The notes under the pieces are model-generated. The model worked only from the letters and a program-made list of their open reading frames with translations. It had not been told where the DNA came from and ran no database searches. Shown in pieces: positions 1-5,341 of a DNA stretch of 7,265 bases; the stretch's first letter is position 1; every line of letters starts with the position of its first letter. The stretch comes from Mycobacterium sp. (lineage in GTDB: Bacteria; Actinomycetota; Actinomycetes; Mycobacteriales; Mycobacteriaceae), in the NCBI GenBank assembly GCA_029256565.1, contig JAQSXQ010000365.1, forward strand, positions 1 through 7,265, given 5' to 3'. The position numbers and the translations under genes were made by a program.

Positions 1-384
1 CTCTTCGCCGATGCGGTGACCCTCGATCTATCGAAGCACTACTACGGCAGCCCGCCGACGACCATGGACGTGACCGCCGTGGTCGAACTGGCTCGGACCG
101 GCTTGACGGGTTTCGACTGCACGCACCACGCCGCCTCCAACGTGGTCACCGAATTCCTCGACGACGAGGCGCAGTGCCGTGCTCACATGGTCGCCTATCA
201 TCACGTTGCGGTGAGCAATGGCGCCGTCGACTACTGCACCATGCGGGGCTACTGGGAACTCAAGCTGCGAAGAAGTGGACGGCACTGGGTGATTCATCAC
301 TGGGCGGTGGTGCGCACTGCTCCGTGGGAAGGGTGCCCGGACGTGTACGAACTGGCTGCCGCACGCGTCACCAGTGAACGCTGA
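1..384 (+). CDS. SnoaL/NTF2-like family protein, 5'-truncated
   Basis: The frame is open from base 1 (LFADAVTLDLSKHYYG...) to TGA at 382-384, so 127 C-terminal residues are visible and the true start lies upstream. A GTG at 16 could start translation, but the residues before it (LFADAV) fit the family's usual 'LFADDV.LD' strand, so I read the gene as cut by the window edge. The fold call rests on the SnoaL_4-like pattern: an N-terminal 'D.S.YYG.PP' stretch, a central GFDCTHHAASN segment, then alternating beta strands (CRAHMVAYHHVAV, YWELKLRRSGRHWVIHHWAVV). Members of this cone-shaped fold include dehydratases, isomerases, polyketide cyclases and non-enzymatic ligand binders, so no substrate can be given. 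The stop is 6 bp before the DedA start, suggesting one transcript with it. Family assignment is fairly secure; function is unknown. Confidence 0.72.
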   Translation, partial: LFADAVTLDLSKHYYGSPPTTMDVTAVVELARTGLTGFDCTHHAASNVVTEFLDDEAQCRAHMVAYHHVAVSNGAVDYCTMRGYWELKLRRSGRHWVIHHWAVVRTAPWEGCPDVYELAAARVTSER

Positions 385-390
385 CCGCTC

Positions 391-1071
391 GTGATCGACT
401 GGCTACGACTCGCCGAAGACCTGGTGACGTCACCCTGGCTCTACCTCATCTTGATCTCGGTCTCGCTGCTCGACTCGTTCCTACCTGCCGTCCCAAGCGA
501 GCCCGTCATCGTCGTCGCCGGCGTCTACGCGGCCAGCGGCGAGACGATGCTGTTGCCCGTCATCGCCGCCACGGCCCTGGGCGCCTTCGTCGGCGACATG
601 GTGCCCTACGGTCTCGGCCGCGTCATGGCGGATCGCGTACTGAAGCGACTACCACCGGGAACCAAGCGGCGAAAGGCGCACGACTGGCTCGGGTCCGAAC
701 TCGAAACCCGCGCCGCCTACGTGATCATCACCTCCCGTTTCATCCCGGTCGGCCGATATCTGGTCACGCTCACCGCTGGTATCACGCGCCTCGCCTGGCC
801 CACGTTCGCCGGCTACACCGCGATCTCGTGCGTCGCGTGGAGTACGTACACCGTCCTCGCCGGCTACGTCGGCGGCACGCTGTTCCGCGACAACACCTTC
901 GTCGGCATCGGCGTGGGCATCGGGCTCGCAATCCTGACGAGCGTCGCCATCGAGGGAGCCCGATACCTCCGGCGGCGGTCAGCTGGGCTGGGGCACGAGC
1001 GCCAAGGCCGGCTTCCCGAGCAGGGGAGCGATGGTGTTCTGCATCGCGATCAGCCCGTCGAGGGGCCGTAA
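391..1071 (+). CDS. DedA family (SNARE-associated/VTT) membrane protein
   Basis: A 226-residue integral membrane protein starting at GTG 391, 6 bp after the preceding stop and without an obvious Shine-Dalgarno, so probably translationally coupled. Family hallmarks are visible: an N-terminal hydrophobic hairpin with FLPAVPSEP (residues 30-38, acidic Glu37), a second hydrophobic segment carrying Asp69 (GAFVGDMVPYGLGR), and the signature SRFIPVGRYLVTLTAG (115-130) with Arg116 and Arg122. That six-residue arginine spacing matches the essential pair described in E. coli YqjA. Two further hydrophobic segments follow at about 137-163 and 168-190. DedA proteins are proton-motive-force-linked membrane proteins, and some act as undecaprenyl-phosphate or phospholipid flippases. 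Which lipid this one handles cannot be told. After about residue 196 the sequence turns hydrophilic and unlike the family; this tail is encoded where the gene overlaps the convergent SnoaL-like gene. Confidence 0.85.
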   Translation: MIDWLRLAEDLVTSPWLYLILISVSLLDSFLPAVPSEPVIVVAGVYAASGETMLLPVIAATALGAFVGDMVPYGLGRVMADRVLKRLPPGTKRRKAHDWLGSELETRAAYVIITSRFIPVGRYLVTLTAGITRLAWPTFAGYTAISCVAWSTYTVLAGYVGGTLFRDNTFVGIGVGIGLAILTSVAIEGARYLRRRSAGLGHERQGRLPEQGSDGVLHRDQPVEGP

Positions 1072-1389
1072 CGTCACCATCAACACGTCGACGAGACCGT
1101 CGTCGTCGAAGTGCACGTACTCCATTCCCTCCAATTCCACGCCACCAACCTTCAATGCCAGGGCGATGGCGTATCCGCCCTTGGGGCCGGTGAAGGCATC
1201 GCCGAGGTCGACGGAGTCCGCGACGCCGAAGAGCACGCCGAGGATTTCGGCCACGGCCTGCCGGCCTGACACGGGGTCACTGAAGAGCGGGACCCGCAGT
1301 TGTGCGTTCTCGGCGAATACCGCCGTCAGGCTCGCCACGTCGCCGCGGCCGATCGCGTCGCGGTAGGAACGGAGTGCGTCATCGGTCAT
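979..1389 (-). CDS. SnoaL/NTF2-like domain protein
   Basis: A 136-residue protein beginning MTDDALRSYRDAIG. The frame extends 17 codons further upstream, to 1440. The ATG at 1387-1389 is preferred because GAAGGA lies about 5 bp in front of it and the family typically begins with this helix. The order of elements fits a small SnoaL-like fold: helix 1 (DALRSYRDAIGRGD), 'VFAENAQLRVPLFSDPVSGR', a helix ending LGVLFG, then strands 'GYAIALALKV', 'VELEGMEYVHFDDDGLVDVLMVTLRPLDGL'. Such proteins are often ligand-binding or isomerase/dehydratase-like; no catalytic set is clear enough to name an activity. Its last 31 codons overlap the end of the DedA gene on the other strand. It is divergent from the EthR-like regulator, the usual layout of a TetR target, so repression by that neighbour is a reasonable inference. 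Confidence 0.78.
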   Translation of the reverse strand: MTDDALRSYRDAIGRGDVASLTAVFAENAQLRVPLFSDPVSGRQAVAEILGVLFGVADSVDLGDAFTGPKGGYAIALALKVGGVELEGMEYVHFDDDGLVDVLMVTLRPLDGLIAMQNTIAPLLGKPALALVPQPS

Positions 1390-1451
1390 GAGAATCCTTC
1401 GCTTTCCTGGTGCTTCGAGTGCGTCGAGGTGATGCAACACCGACTCTACGC

Positions 1452-1500
1452 TTCGATTAATAAATTCGACATAGCGTCAAAAATGGCGATGTACGATCGG
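1452..1500. promoter_or_regulatory. AT-rich divergent regulatory region, SnoaL-like gene / EthR-like regulator
   Basis: This is a sharp AT-rich island (around ATTAATAAATTC, 1456-1467) in otherwise GC-rich sequence, lying between two divergent genes. It contains an imperfect inverted repeat, ACATAGC (1469-1475) and GCGATGT (1486-1492), with 6 of 7 pairs matching around a 10-nt spacer. A looser TCGA...TCGA dyad spans 1454-1468 and neighbouring bases. On the minus strand TTGACG (1480 down to 1475) resembles a -35 box facing the SnoaL-like gene, but no well-spaced -10 follows; TATTAAT (1462-1456) is only about 12 nt away. On the plus strand TAAATT (1461-1466) fits the TANNNT -10 pattern. I infer promoters and a TetR operator here; exact elements are uncertain. 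Confidence 0.4.
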
Positions 1501-1503
1501 CGC

Positions 1504-2121
1504 GTGCCGTCCCCAACAGGTCAGTCCCCTCGGCGCCGCACACCGCCGCGCAAGGGCGATCTCCGCGAAGCGGCCATCTTGGACGCCGCAGAACGGCAGC
1601 TCTCGGAGAACGGTGCAGACCGCATCACCGTCGAGACGATCGCCACTGCGGCCGGCATCACCCGTGGCGCGCTGTACTTCTACTTCGGCTCCAAGAACGA
1701 CGTACTGGCAGCGCTGGTGGAGAGGACGGCGGCCGCGGTCGTCGCCGACATCGAGGATGCCGACCGCTCCGCACCCGCCGATCCCCGAGAAGCCTTGCGC
1801 CAAGGGATCAATCGCACCGCAGAGTCATGGGTGCGGCACGGCGCGGTGATGCGGGCAGCCGTCGAACTGTCCGACGGCGTTCCCCAGATCGAGGCGTGCT
1901 GGCATGCGGCGATAGCCGCTGCGGGCAATGCCACCCGCCCGGTGTTGATACGCGCAGGCGTGCCTGACGACGACGGCCCCGAGGGCGCTCGAGCCATCAG
2001 CACCGCCTTGGTGTCGATGACCGAACGGCACTTCTTCGGTGCGTACAAGCGAGGTACGTCGCTCTCGGACGCCGCCCGCACACTGACCCACATCTGGCTG
2101 GCCGTCCTGCCGGACGCTTAG
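1504..2121 (+). CDS. TetR-family transcriptional regulator, EthR-like
   Basis: A one-component repressor of 205 residues if started at GTG 1504. In-frame ATGs at 1483 and 1489 are alternatives, and the frame is open back to 1300. None has a good ribosome-binding site; I chose 1504 because it leaves the AT-rich inverted repeat outside the gene. The TetR DNA-binding domain is clear: LREAAILDAAERQL (about 20-33), then ITVETIATAAGITRGALYFYFGSKNDVLAALVERT (about 41-75) with the helix-turn-helix. The C-terminal half resembles M. tuberculosis EthR from memory: a similar length, RKGDLREAAIL against EthR's GDDRELAIL, YFYF before SK, and SMTERHFFGAYKRG and THIWLAVL near the end against NLMNERTLFASF and VHIWVTSI. 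EthR represses a divergent Baeyer-Villiger monooxygenase gene, whereas here the divergent partner is SnoaL-like. The stop overlaps that of the convergent SDR by 4 bp. The ligand is unknown. Confidence 0.85.
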   Translation: MPSPTGQSPRRRTPPRKGDLREAAILDAAERQLSENGADRITVETIATAAGITRGALYFYFGSKNDVLAALVERTAAAVVADIEDADRSAPADPREALRQGINRTAESWVRHGAVMRAAVELSDGVPQIEACWHAAIAAAGNATRPVLIRAGVPDDDGPEGARAISTALVSMTERHFFGAYKRGTSLSDAARTLTHIWLAVLPDA

Positions 2122-2951
2122 AGGTCGGTTGCTCGAGCGCGTTCGCGCCATGGGGCCAGCTCGGCCGCATCGTCGGCGACTCGCTGCTCGGTGGCTGCGA
2201 CGGCGTCGGGCCCGATGGGCAGCCTCGTGGGCGGGGAGCCTGCAGTGACGACGTCGTAGAGCAGAGCGGCCAGTTCGTCCGGATCGCCCTGCTGCGTTTG
2301 ATCCATCGGCCCGATCTGCTCGAGTTGGTCGTGCGCCGGCGTGCCTGCGTAGTCGTCGATCGAACCGTGATTCGCCGCCACCCACACGGTCGAGGGATCG
2401 AGGAAGTTCGTCCTGAAGGCGCCGGGCTCGATTGCCATGACGGAGATGCCGAGTGGGGCGAGGTCCTGGCGCAACCCCGCCGTCAGGCCCTCGACCGCGA
2501 ACTTCGATGCGTTGTACATCGACGACGCGGGGAAGCCGATGACACCGCCCATCGAACTGAGGTTGACGATGGTGCCCGACCGCTGCGCCCGCAGAGTGGG
2601 AAGTGCTGCGCGGATGACGTCGATGGTGCCGAAGACGTTCAGGTCGAACTGATCTCGGATCTGTTCGTCCGTCATCTCCTCCAGGGCGCCCATCAGTGGC
2701 CGGCCCGCGTTGTTCACGACCACGTCGATGCGGCCGAAGCGTTTCACCGTCGCCTCGATGGCGGCGCGAACCTGATCGGGCGCCGTCACGTCGAGCGGTA
2801 GGGCGAGCAGTCGTTCGTCGTCGCCGAGCGCGTCGGTGACGGCCTGCGAATTGCGCGCGGTCGCCGCGACGTCGTCGCCTTGGGCCAGCGCGTGGCGCGC
2901 GATCGCTGCGCCCAGGCCTTTCGACGATCCGGTGATGAACCAGGTGCTCAT
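2118..2951 (-). CDS. SDR family NAD(P)-dependent oxidoreductase
   Basis: A complete 277-residue classical short-chain dehydrogenase/reductase on a Rossmann fold. Visible are the cofactor loop TGSSKGLG (7-14), the DVT adenine-pocket motif (54-56), NNAG (80-83), Asn105, the catalytic Ser133 (IVNLSSMGG), Tyr146 and Lys150 (YNASK), and EPG (175-177). Arg33 after the second strand (ATARN) may favour NADPH, which is an inference. The C-terminal extension beyond about residue 185 (DPSTVWVAANHGSIDDYAG...) is longer than in 250-residue SDRs and likely forms the substrate cap. The start is supported by AGGAG (2959-2963 region on the minus strand) 6-7 bp upstream. It is divergent from a TetR gene, with a palindromic operator on its promoter, so it is probably ligand-inducible. 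The substrate is unknown, likely a carbonyl or alcohol. Confidence 0.93.
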   Translation of the reverse strand: MSTWFITGSSKGLGAAIARHALAQGDDVAATARNSQAVTDALGDDERLLALPLDVTAPDQVRAAIEATVKRFGRIDVVVNNAGRPLMGALEEMTDEQIRDQFDLNVFGTIDVIRAALPTLRAQRSGTIVNLSSMGGVIGFPASSMYNASKFAVEGLTAGLRQDLAPLGISVMAIEPGAFRTNFLDPSTVWVAANHGSIDDYAGTPAHDQLEQIGPMDQTQQGDPDELAALLYDVVTAGSPPTRLPIGPDAVAATEQRVADDAAELAPWRERARATDL

Positions 2952-2955
2952 GTCG

Positions 2956-2984
2956 TTCTCCTCATGTTAGTTGCCTCTTACATT
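2956..2984 (+). promoter_or_regulatory. Possible promoter of the TetR gene overlapping the operator
   Basis: Because the dyad is symmetric, the plus strand also carries TACATT (2979-2984) in the left arm. TTCTCC (2956-2961) lies 17 nt upstream as a poor -35. If used, it would start near 2991, give a leader of about 55 nt, and overlap the SDR promoter head-on, producing autorepression through the same operator. The weak -35 keeps confidence low. An alternative is a leaderless start, since TAAGAA (3034-3039) sits 6 nt before the ATG. Confidence 0.35.
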
Positions 2985-2997
2985 TCAATGTAAGAGG
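2974..2997. promoter_or_regulatory. Perfect palindromic TetR operator
   Basis: Arms CCTCTTACATT (2974-2984) and AATGTAAGAGG (2987-2997) are perfectly complementary around a TC spacer, giving a 24-bp dyad. It sits in the 94-bp gap between the divergent SDR and TetR genes and covers the SDR promoter's -10 box. At a fixed spacer, an 11-bp perfect arm match is expected about 0.002 times by chance in a window this size. Binding by the adjacent TetR protein is an inference from placement and symmetry. Confidence 0.8.
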
Positions 2998-3015
2998 TTT
3001 CTCACTTCGCGTCAA
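2987..3015 (-). promoter_or_regulatory. Promoter of the SDR gene (housekeeping sigma type)
   Basis: Reading the minus strand, TTGACG (3015-3010) is followed after exactly 17 nt by TACATT (2992-2987), which fits the mycobacterial TTGACN/TANNNT consensus. Transcription would start near 2980 and give a leader of about 30 nt with an AGGAG ribosome-binding site before the ATG at 2951. The -10 lies in one arm of the palindrome, so a repressor bound there would block polymerase. Confidence 0.72.
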
Positions 3016-3045
3016 CCAGTGCCCGCCAGGTGCTAAGAACTAGGG

Positions 3046-3672
3046 ATGGCGCGCAGCGGGTACCACCACGGCGACTTGCGCGCCGCGTTGATCGCCGCCG
3101 GGCTCGAGATGGTTTCCGAACACGGGATCGGCGCACTGTCCGTCGCGGACGCCGCCAAGCGGACCGGCGTGAGCGCCGCCGCGCCCTACAGGCACTTCCC
3201 GAATCGCCGAGCATTTCTCGCTGCGGTCGCGACGGCGGCGGCACGCGAGTTCGACGACGAGGTGCGTGCGGCGATCCCGTCGCGTCCCGACGGCGACCCG
3301 GGCGAGTGGGCGATCGAGGCAATGGCCGCAACCGCGGGGGCCTACGTCCGATTCGTGGCGCGCACGCGCATCGGGTGGGACGTCATCTACGGCACTGACG
3401 TGGGTGACTCGGCGAACGAGGAACGCCTCGATGTCGCGCGCTCGCTCAACGATGCCTTCCTCGAACCGGCGCTGACCGTCACCGGCGGGGACGTCCGTCG
3501 GGCGCTGCGCCTGCTCGAACACGAGGTCGCCGCGGCGCACGGGTACGCCAGCCTCTTCGTCGCGGGCCTGTTCGACCGCAAGTATCCCGAAATCGACCGC
3601 GCTGCAGCGCAAGCCGCGGCCATCACGCGAACGCTGGCACTGGCCGCCCGGGCGGACGCCACGACCACGTGA
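3046..3672 (+). CDS. TetR/AcrR-family transcriptional regulator
   Basis: A 208-residue TetR repressor. The N-terminus GYHHGDLRAALIAAGLEMVSEHG (residues 5-27) is the very typical 'YHHGDLR.AL..A' opening of one large TetR subgroup, which fixes the ATG at 3046 although no Shine-Dalgarno is placed well (AGGG abuts the ATG). The helix-turn-helix is LSVADAAKRTGVSAAAPYRHFPNRRAFLAAVA (31-62). The C-terminal ligand domain (about 84-205) contains 'AYVRFVARTRIGWDVIYG' and 'HEVAAAHGYASLFVAGLF', similar in layout to the WHG-type C-terminal domain of this subgroup. It is divergent from an SDR gene with a strong palindrome between them, so it most likely represses that SDR and itself until a ligand binds. 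The same-strand VOC gene follows 76 bp later. The ligand cannot be deduced. Confidence 0.9.
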   Translation: MARSGYHHGDLRAALIAAGLEMVSEHGIGALSVADAAKRTGVSAAAPYRHFPNRRAFLAAVATAAAREFDDEVRAAIPSRPDGDPGEWAIEAMAATAGAYVRFVARTRIGWDVIYGTDVGDSANEERLDVARSLNDAFLEPALTVTGGDVRRALRLLEHEVAAAHGYASLFVAGLFDRKYPEIDRAAAQAAAITRTLALAARADATTT

Positions 3673-3679
3673 CCGCGGC

Positions 3680-3696
3680 GCCGGGCCCATCCCGGC
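3680..3696 (+). terminator. Possible GC-rich hairpin after the TetR gene
   Basis: GCCGGG (3680-3685), a CCCAT loop, and CCCGGC (3691-3696) form a perfect 6-bp stem that starts 8 bp after the TetR stop codon. No T-rich tract follows, so it is not a canonical intrinsic terminator. GC-rich stems without a tail are common at actinobacterial gene ends, and short GC stems also arise by chance in this base composition. Confidence 0.28.
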
Positions 3697-3748
3697 CAGA
3701 TCCCGGCACTCGCACCATCGGACGGGCGCGTTCTGTCAGACTCCAGTC

Positions 3749-4222
3749 ATGATCCAGGGCTTCTCCCACATCGGCATCTGCGTGACCGATCTCGACCGTT
3801 CGATCCGCTTCTACACCGACGTGTTCGGGTACTTCAACGACAACGAGGTCGCCGCGACCATGGAGCAGGATGGCCGATTCCGGTCGGCGATGCTGATCCG
3901 CGACGACATCCGGATCGAACTGCTGCAGTGGGTCGACGTCCCGACGACCGGGTCGGGGGAGCGCAAGCCGATGACCGAACTCGGCTTCACCCATCTCTCG
4001 TTCCGGGTGGAGGACGTCGATGGCCTGACCGACGCGATCGTCGCCGCGGGCGGGACGTTCGTGGAGTCGACGCGCACCGTGCTCGGCTCTGTCGAGGACC
4101 CTACGTCGGGCCGGTTCATCTACCTGACCGATCCCGACGGCACCCGCATCGAGTTGATGCAGAACGTGCCAGACCTCTCCGGCATCAGCGCCGCTGACAT
4201 CGCGGCGTCGACTTCCGGCTAG
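3749..4222 (+). CDS. VOC family protein (glyoxalase/bleomycin-resistance/dioxygenase fold)
   Basis: A 157-residue single-gene vicinal-oxygen-chelate protein made of two beta-alpha-beta-beta-beta modules. Module 1 is FSHIGICVTDLDRSIRFYTDVFGY (5-28) to IRIELLQW (54-61); module 2 is FTHLSFRVEDVDGLTDAIVAAGG (80-102) to FIYLTDPDGTRIELMQ (123-138). Four residues sit where the family places its metal ligands: His7, Glu57, His82 and Glu135. All are acceptable ligands, so an active metal centre is likely. Known members are glyoxalase I, methylmalonyl-CoA epimerase, extradiol dioxygenases and thiol transferases; the sequence does not decide between them. ATG 3749 directly opens the first strand. No ribosome-binding site is seen, but CAGACT ending 6 nt upstream could be the -10 of a leaderless transcript. 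The stop shares CTAG with that of the convergent lipoprotein gene. Confidence 0.88.
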   Translation: MIQGFSHIGICVTDLDRSIRFYTDVFGYFNDNEVAATMEQDGRFRSAMLIRDDIRIELLQWVDVPTTGSGERKPMTELGFTHLSFRVEDVDGLTDAIVAAGGTFVESTRTVLGSVEDPTSGRFIYLTDPDGTRIELMQNVPDLSGISAADIAASTSG

Positions 4223-5151
4223 ACCTTCCCGCCCGGGAACATCGTCTTGACGGCCTGGGTCATGTGCTCGCGCGCAGCCGCGGCGCCGGTGGGGTCGAGG
4301 GAGCCGATCGCGATCACGTAGCGGCGCTCGGGTCCGATCGCCCCGGTGGTCACGTGCAGTTGGTTGCCGCCGTTCCAGCAGCAGAACCAGCCTTGCTTGA
4401 CCGCCACCTGCTCGGCGTACAGCCCCTCGGGGATGCCGAACCGCTGCGGATAGCCGTCGTTGCCCGTCGGTGTGGATTGGGCGAGGTTGCCGATGATGAC
4501 GTTCGTCTGCTCCGGAGGCAGCCCGCCTGCGCCGTCCAACAGCATGTCGTAGTAGCGGACGAGGTCGCCTGCGGTGCTCGTGGTGACGTCCCAGTGCCCG
4601 TTGGAGGGCGCCGTCGTTCCCCCCAACCCATACCGGGCCTTGATGCGCGCGATGACGGCGTTCCCGCCGCTGCGGTCCCAGAAGTTCTGCGCTGCACTGT
4701 CATCCGAGGAACGCAGCATGACGTCGAGTGACTTGCGGTCCGCCGGGGAGATGGTCGTCTTGCCCTCCGACTCCTGCAGCAGGAGGTCGTCGGCGATGAA
4801 CAGCTTCACCACGGACGCGATCGGGAACGGTTCGTTCGAGCCGTTGGAGACGACCTGGCCGGTGGTGCGGTCCATCACGGCTATCTCGAGGTCGGCCCCC
4901 GACCCGGCCGCGTCGGCAGTCGCTTGACGGACGCGGGCGTCGAGGCCCTCGAATGATGCCGGTGGGCCGGCGGGCGGGGCCTGGGGCGCCGCGGACTGTG
5001 GCGCCTGCGGGGCGGTGACCGGCGCCTGCGGCGCATTCGACGCGGCCGGCGGAGTACCCCAGACCTGCGCCTCACACCCGCTTGCTAGCAGCGCCGCCGC
5101 GCAGACGATCGCCAATCTGGTCATCGCCGTTCCCGGCCGCCGCTGACGCAT
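4219..5151 (-). CDS. lppW: LppW-like serine-hydrolase-fold (beta-lactamase/PBP-like) lipoprotein
   Basis: A 310-residue exported lipoprotein. Residues 1-26 form a signal peptide (MRQRRPG...LAIVCAAALLASGC) with ASGC as the lipobox and Cys26 as the lipidated residue. Residues 34-66 are a Pro/Ala/Gln-rich linker with PQAP-type repeats. From about 67 the fold resembles class A beta-lactamase/penicillin-binding proteins: SVVK (113-116) is the SxxK nucleophile motif, SDD (149-151) takes the place of SDN, and KQG (252-254) the place of KTG. Stretches such as QSTPTG.DGYPQRFGIP.GLYAE, GPERRY and AVKQGW match my recollection of M. tuberculosis LppW (Rv2905). GGAGGAG (5156-5162, minus strand) supports ATG 5151 over the in-frame ATG at 5124. 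It probably sits on the outer face of the membrane in the cell wall. Activity is unproven, since two of three motifs deviate. The gene symbol is by similarity; this could be a paralogue. Confidence 0.85.
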   Translation of the reverse strand: MRQRRPGTAMTRLAIVCAAALLASGCEAQVWGTPPAASNAPQAPVTAPQAPQSAAPQAPPAGPPASFEGLDARVRQATADAAGSGADLEIAVMDRTTGQVVSNGSNEPFPIASVVKLFIADDLLLQESEGKTTISPADRKSLDVMLRSSDDSAAQNFWDRSGGNAVIARIKARYGLGGTTAPSNGHWDVTTSTAGDLVRYYDMLLDGAGGLPPEQTNVIIGNLAQSTPTGNDGYPQRFGIPEGLYAEQVAVKQGWFCCWNGGNQLHVTTGAIGPERRYVIAIGSLDPTGAAAAREHMTQAVKTMFPGGKV

Positions 5152-5341
5152 GAAACTCCTCCGAGCTGAAAAACTGAACCAGGCTCAACGCTGCGCCCAC
5201 TGATTACCCAGCCTAATCGCCTTGACGCAGTACTTCCGGGGCGAGTTCGGAACCCCACGATGCGGGAAGTGTCTGGGCAACCGCGACGTTGAGATTCACG
5301 TCACTAGAACCCAGAGATGGACGAGCCCAATCGATGACGTC
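5152..5341. other. Intergenic region between divergent lppW-like and AraC genes
   Basis: 190 bp must hold both divergent promoters. Next to the lipoprotein start is the strong GGAGGAG site (5156-5162). A small dyad GATTA (5202-5206) / TAATC (5214-5218) with a 7-nt loop lies in a locally AT-richer patch. On the minus strand TAGGCT (5215-5210) inside it fits the -10 pattern for the lipoprotein gene but has no matching -35. TTGACG at 5222-5227 on the plus strand looks like a -35 box for the AraC gene but lacks a -10 at the right distance. I cannot place either promoter firmly. Confidence 0.35.

Noticed and set aside
1300..1503. An N-terminal extension of the EthR-like regulator back to 1300
   Set aside because: It would run antisense through the start of the SnoaL-like gene and through the AT-rich promoter region, and the extra residues have no TetR character.
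1825..2385. A 186-codon minus-strand open frame across the EthR-like and SDR gene ends
   Set aside because: It spans two well-supported genes in a different frame, with Arg/Ala-rich, motif-free sequence.
3040..3690. A 216-codon minus-strand open frame opposite the second TetR gene
   Set aside because: The plus-strand TetR domain accounts for this stretch. The antisense product is Arg/Gly-rich without motifs.
5222..5227. TTGACG as a -35 box for the AraC gene
   Set aside because: No TANNNT hexamer lies 16-19 nt downstream, so I do not call a promoter.
5222..5341. An upstream TTG start adding 40 residues (with a CGKC pair) to the AraC protein
   Set aside because: The added residues do not resemble an AraC sensor domain, there is no ribosome-binding site, and ATG 5342 gives a normal family length.
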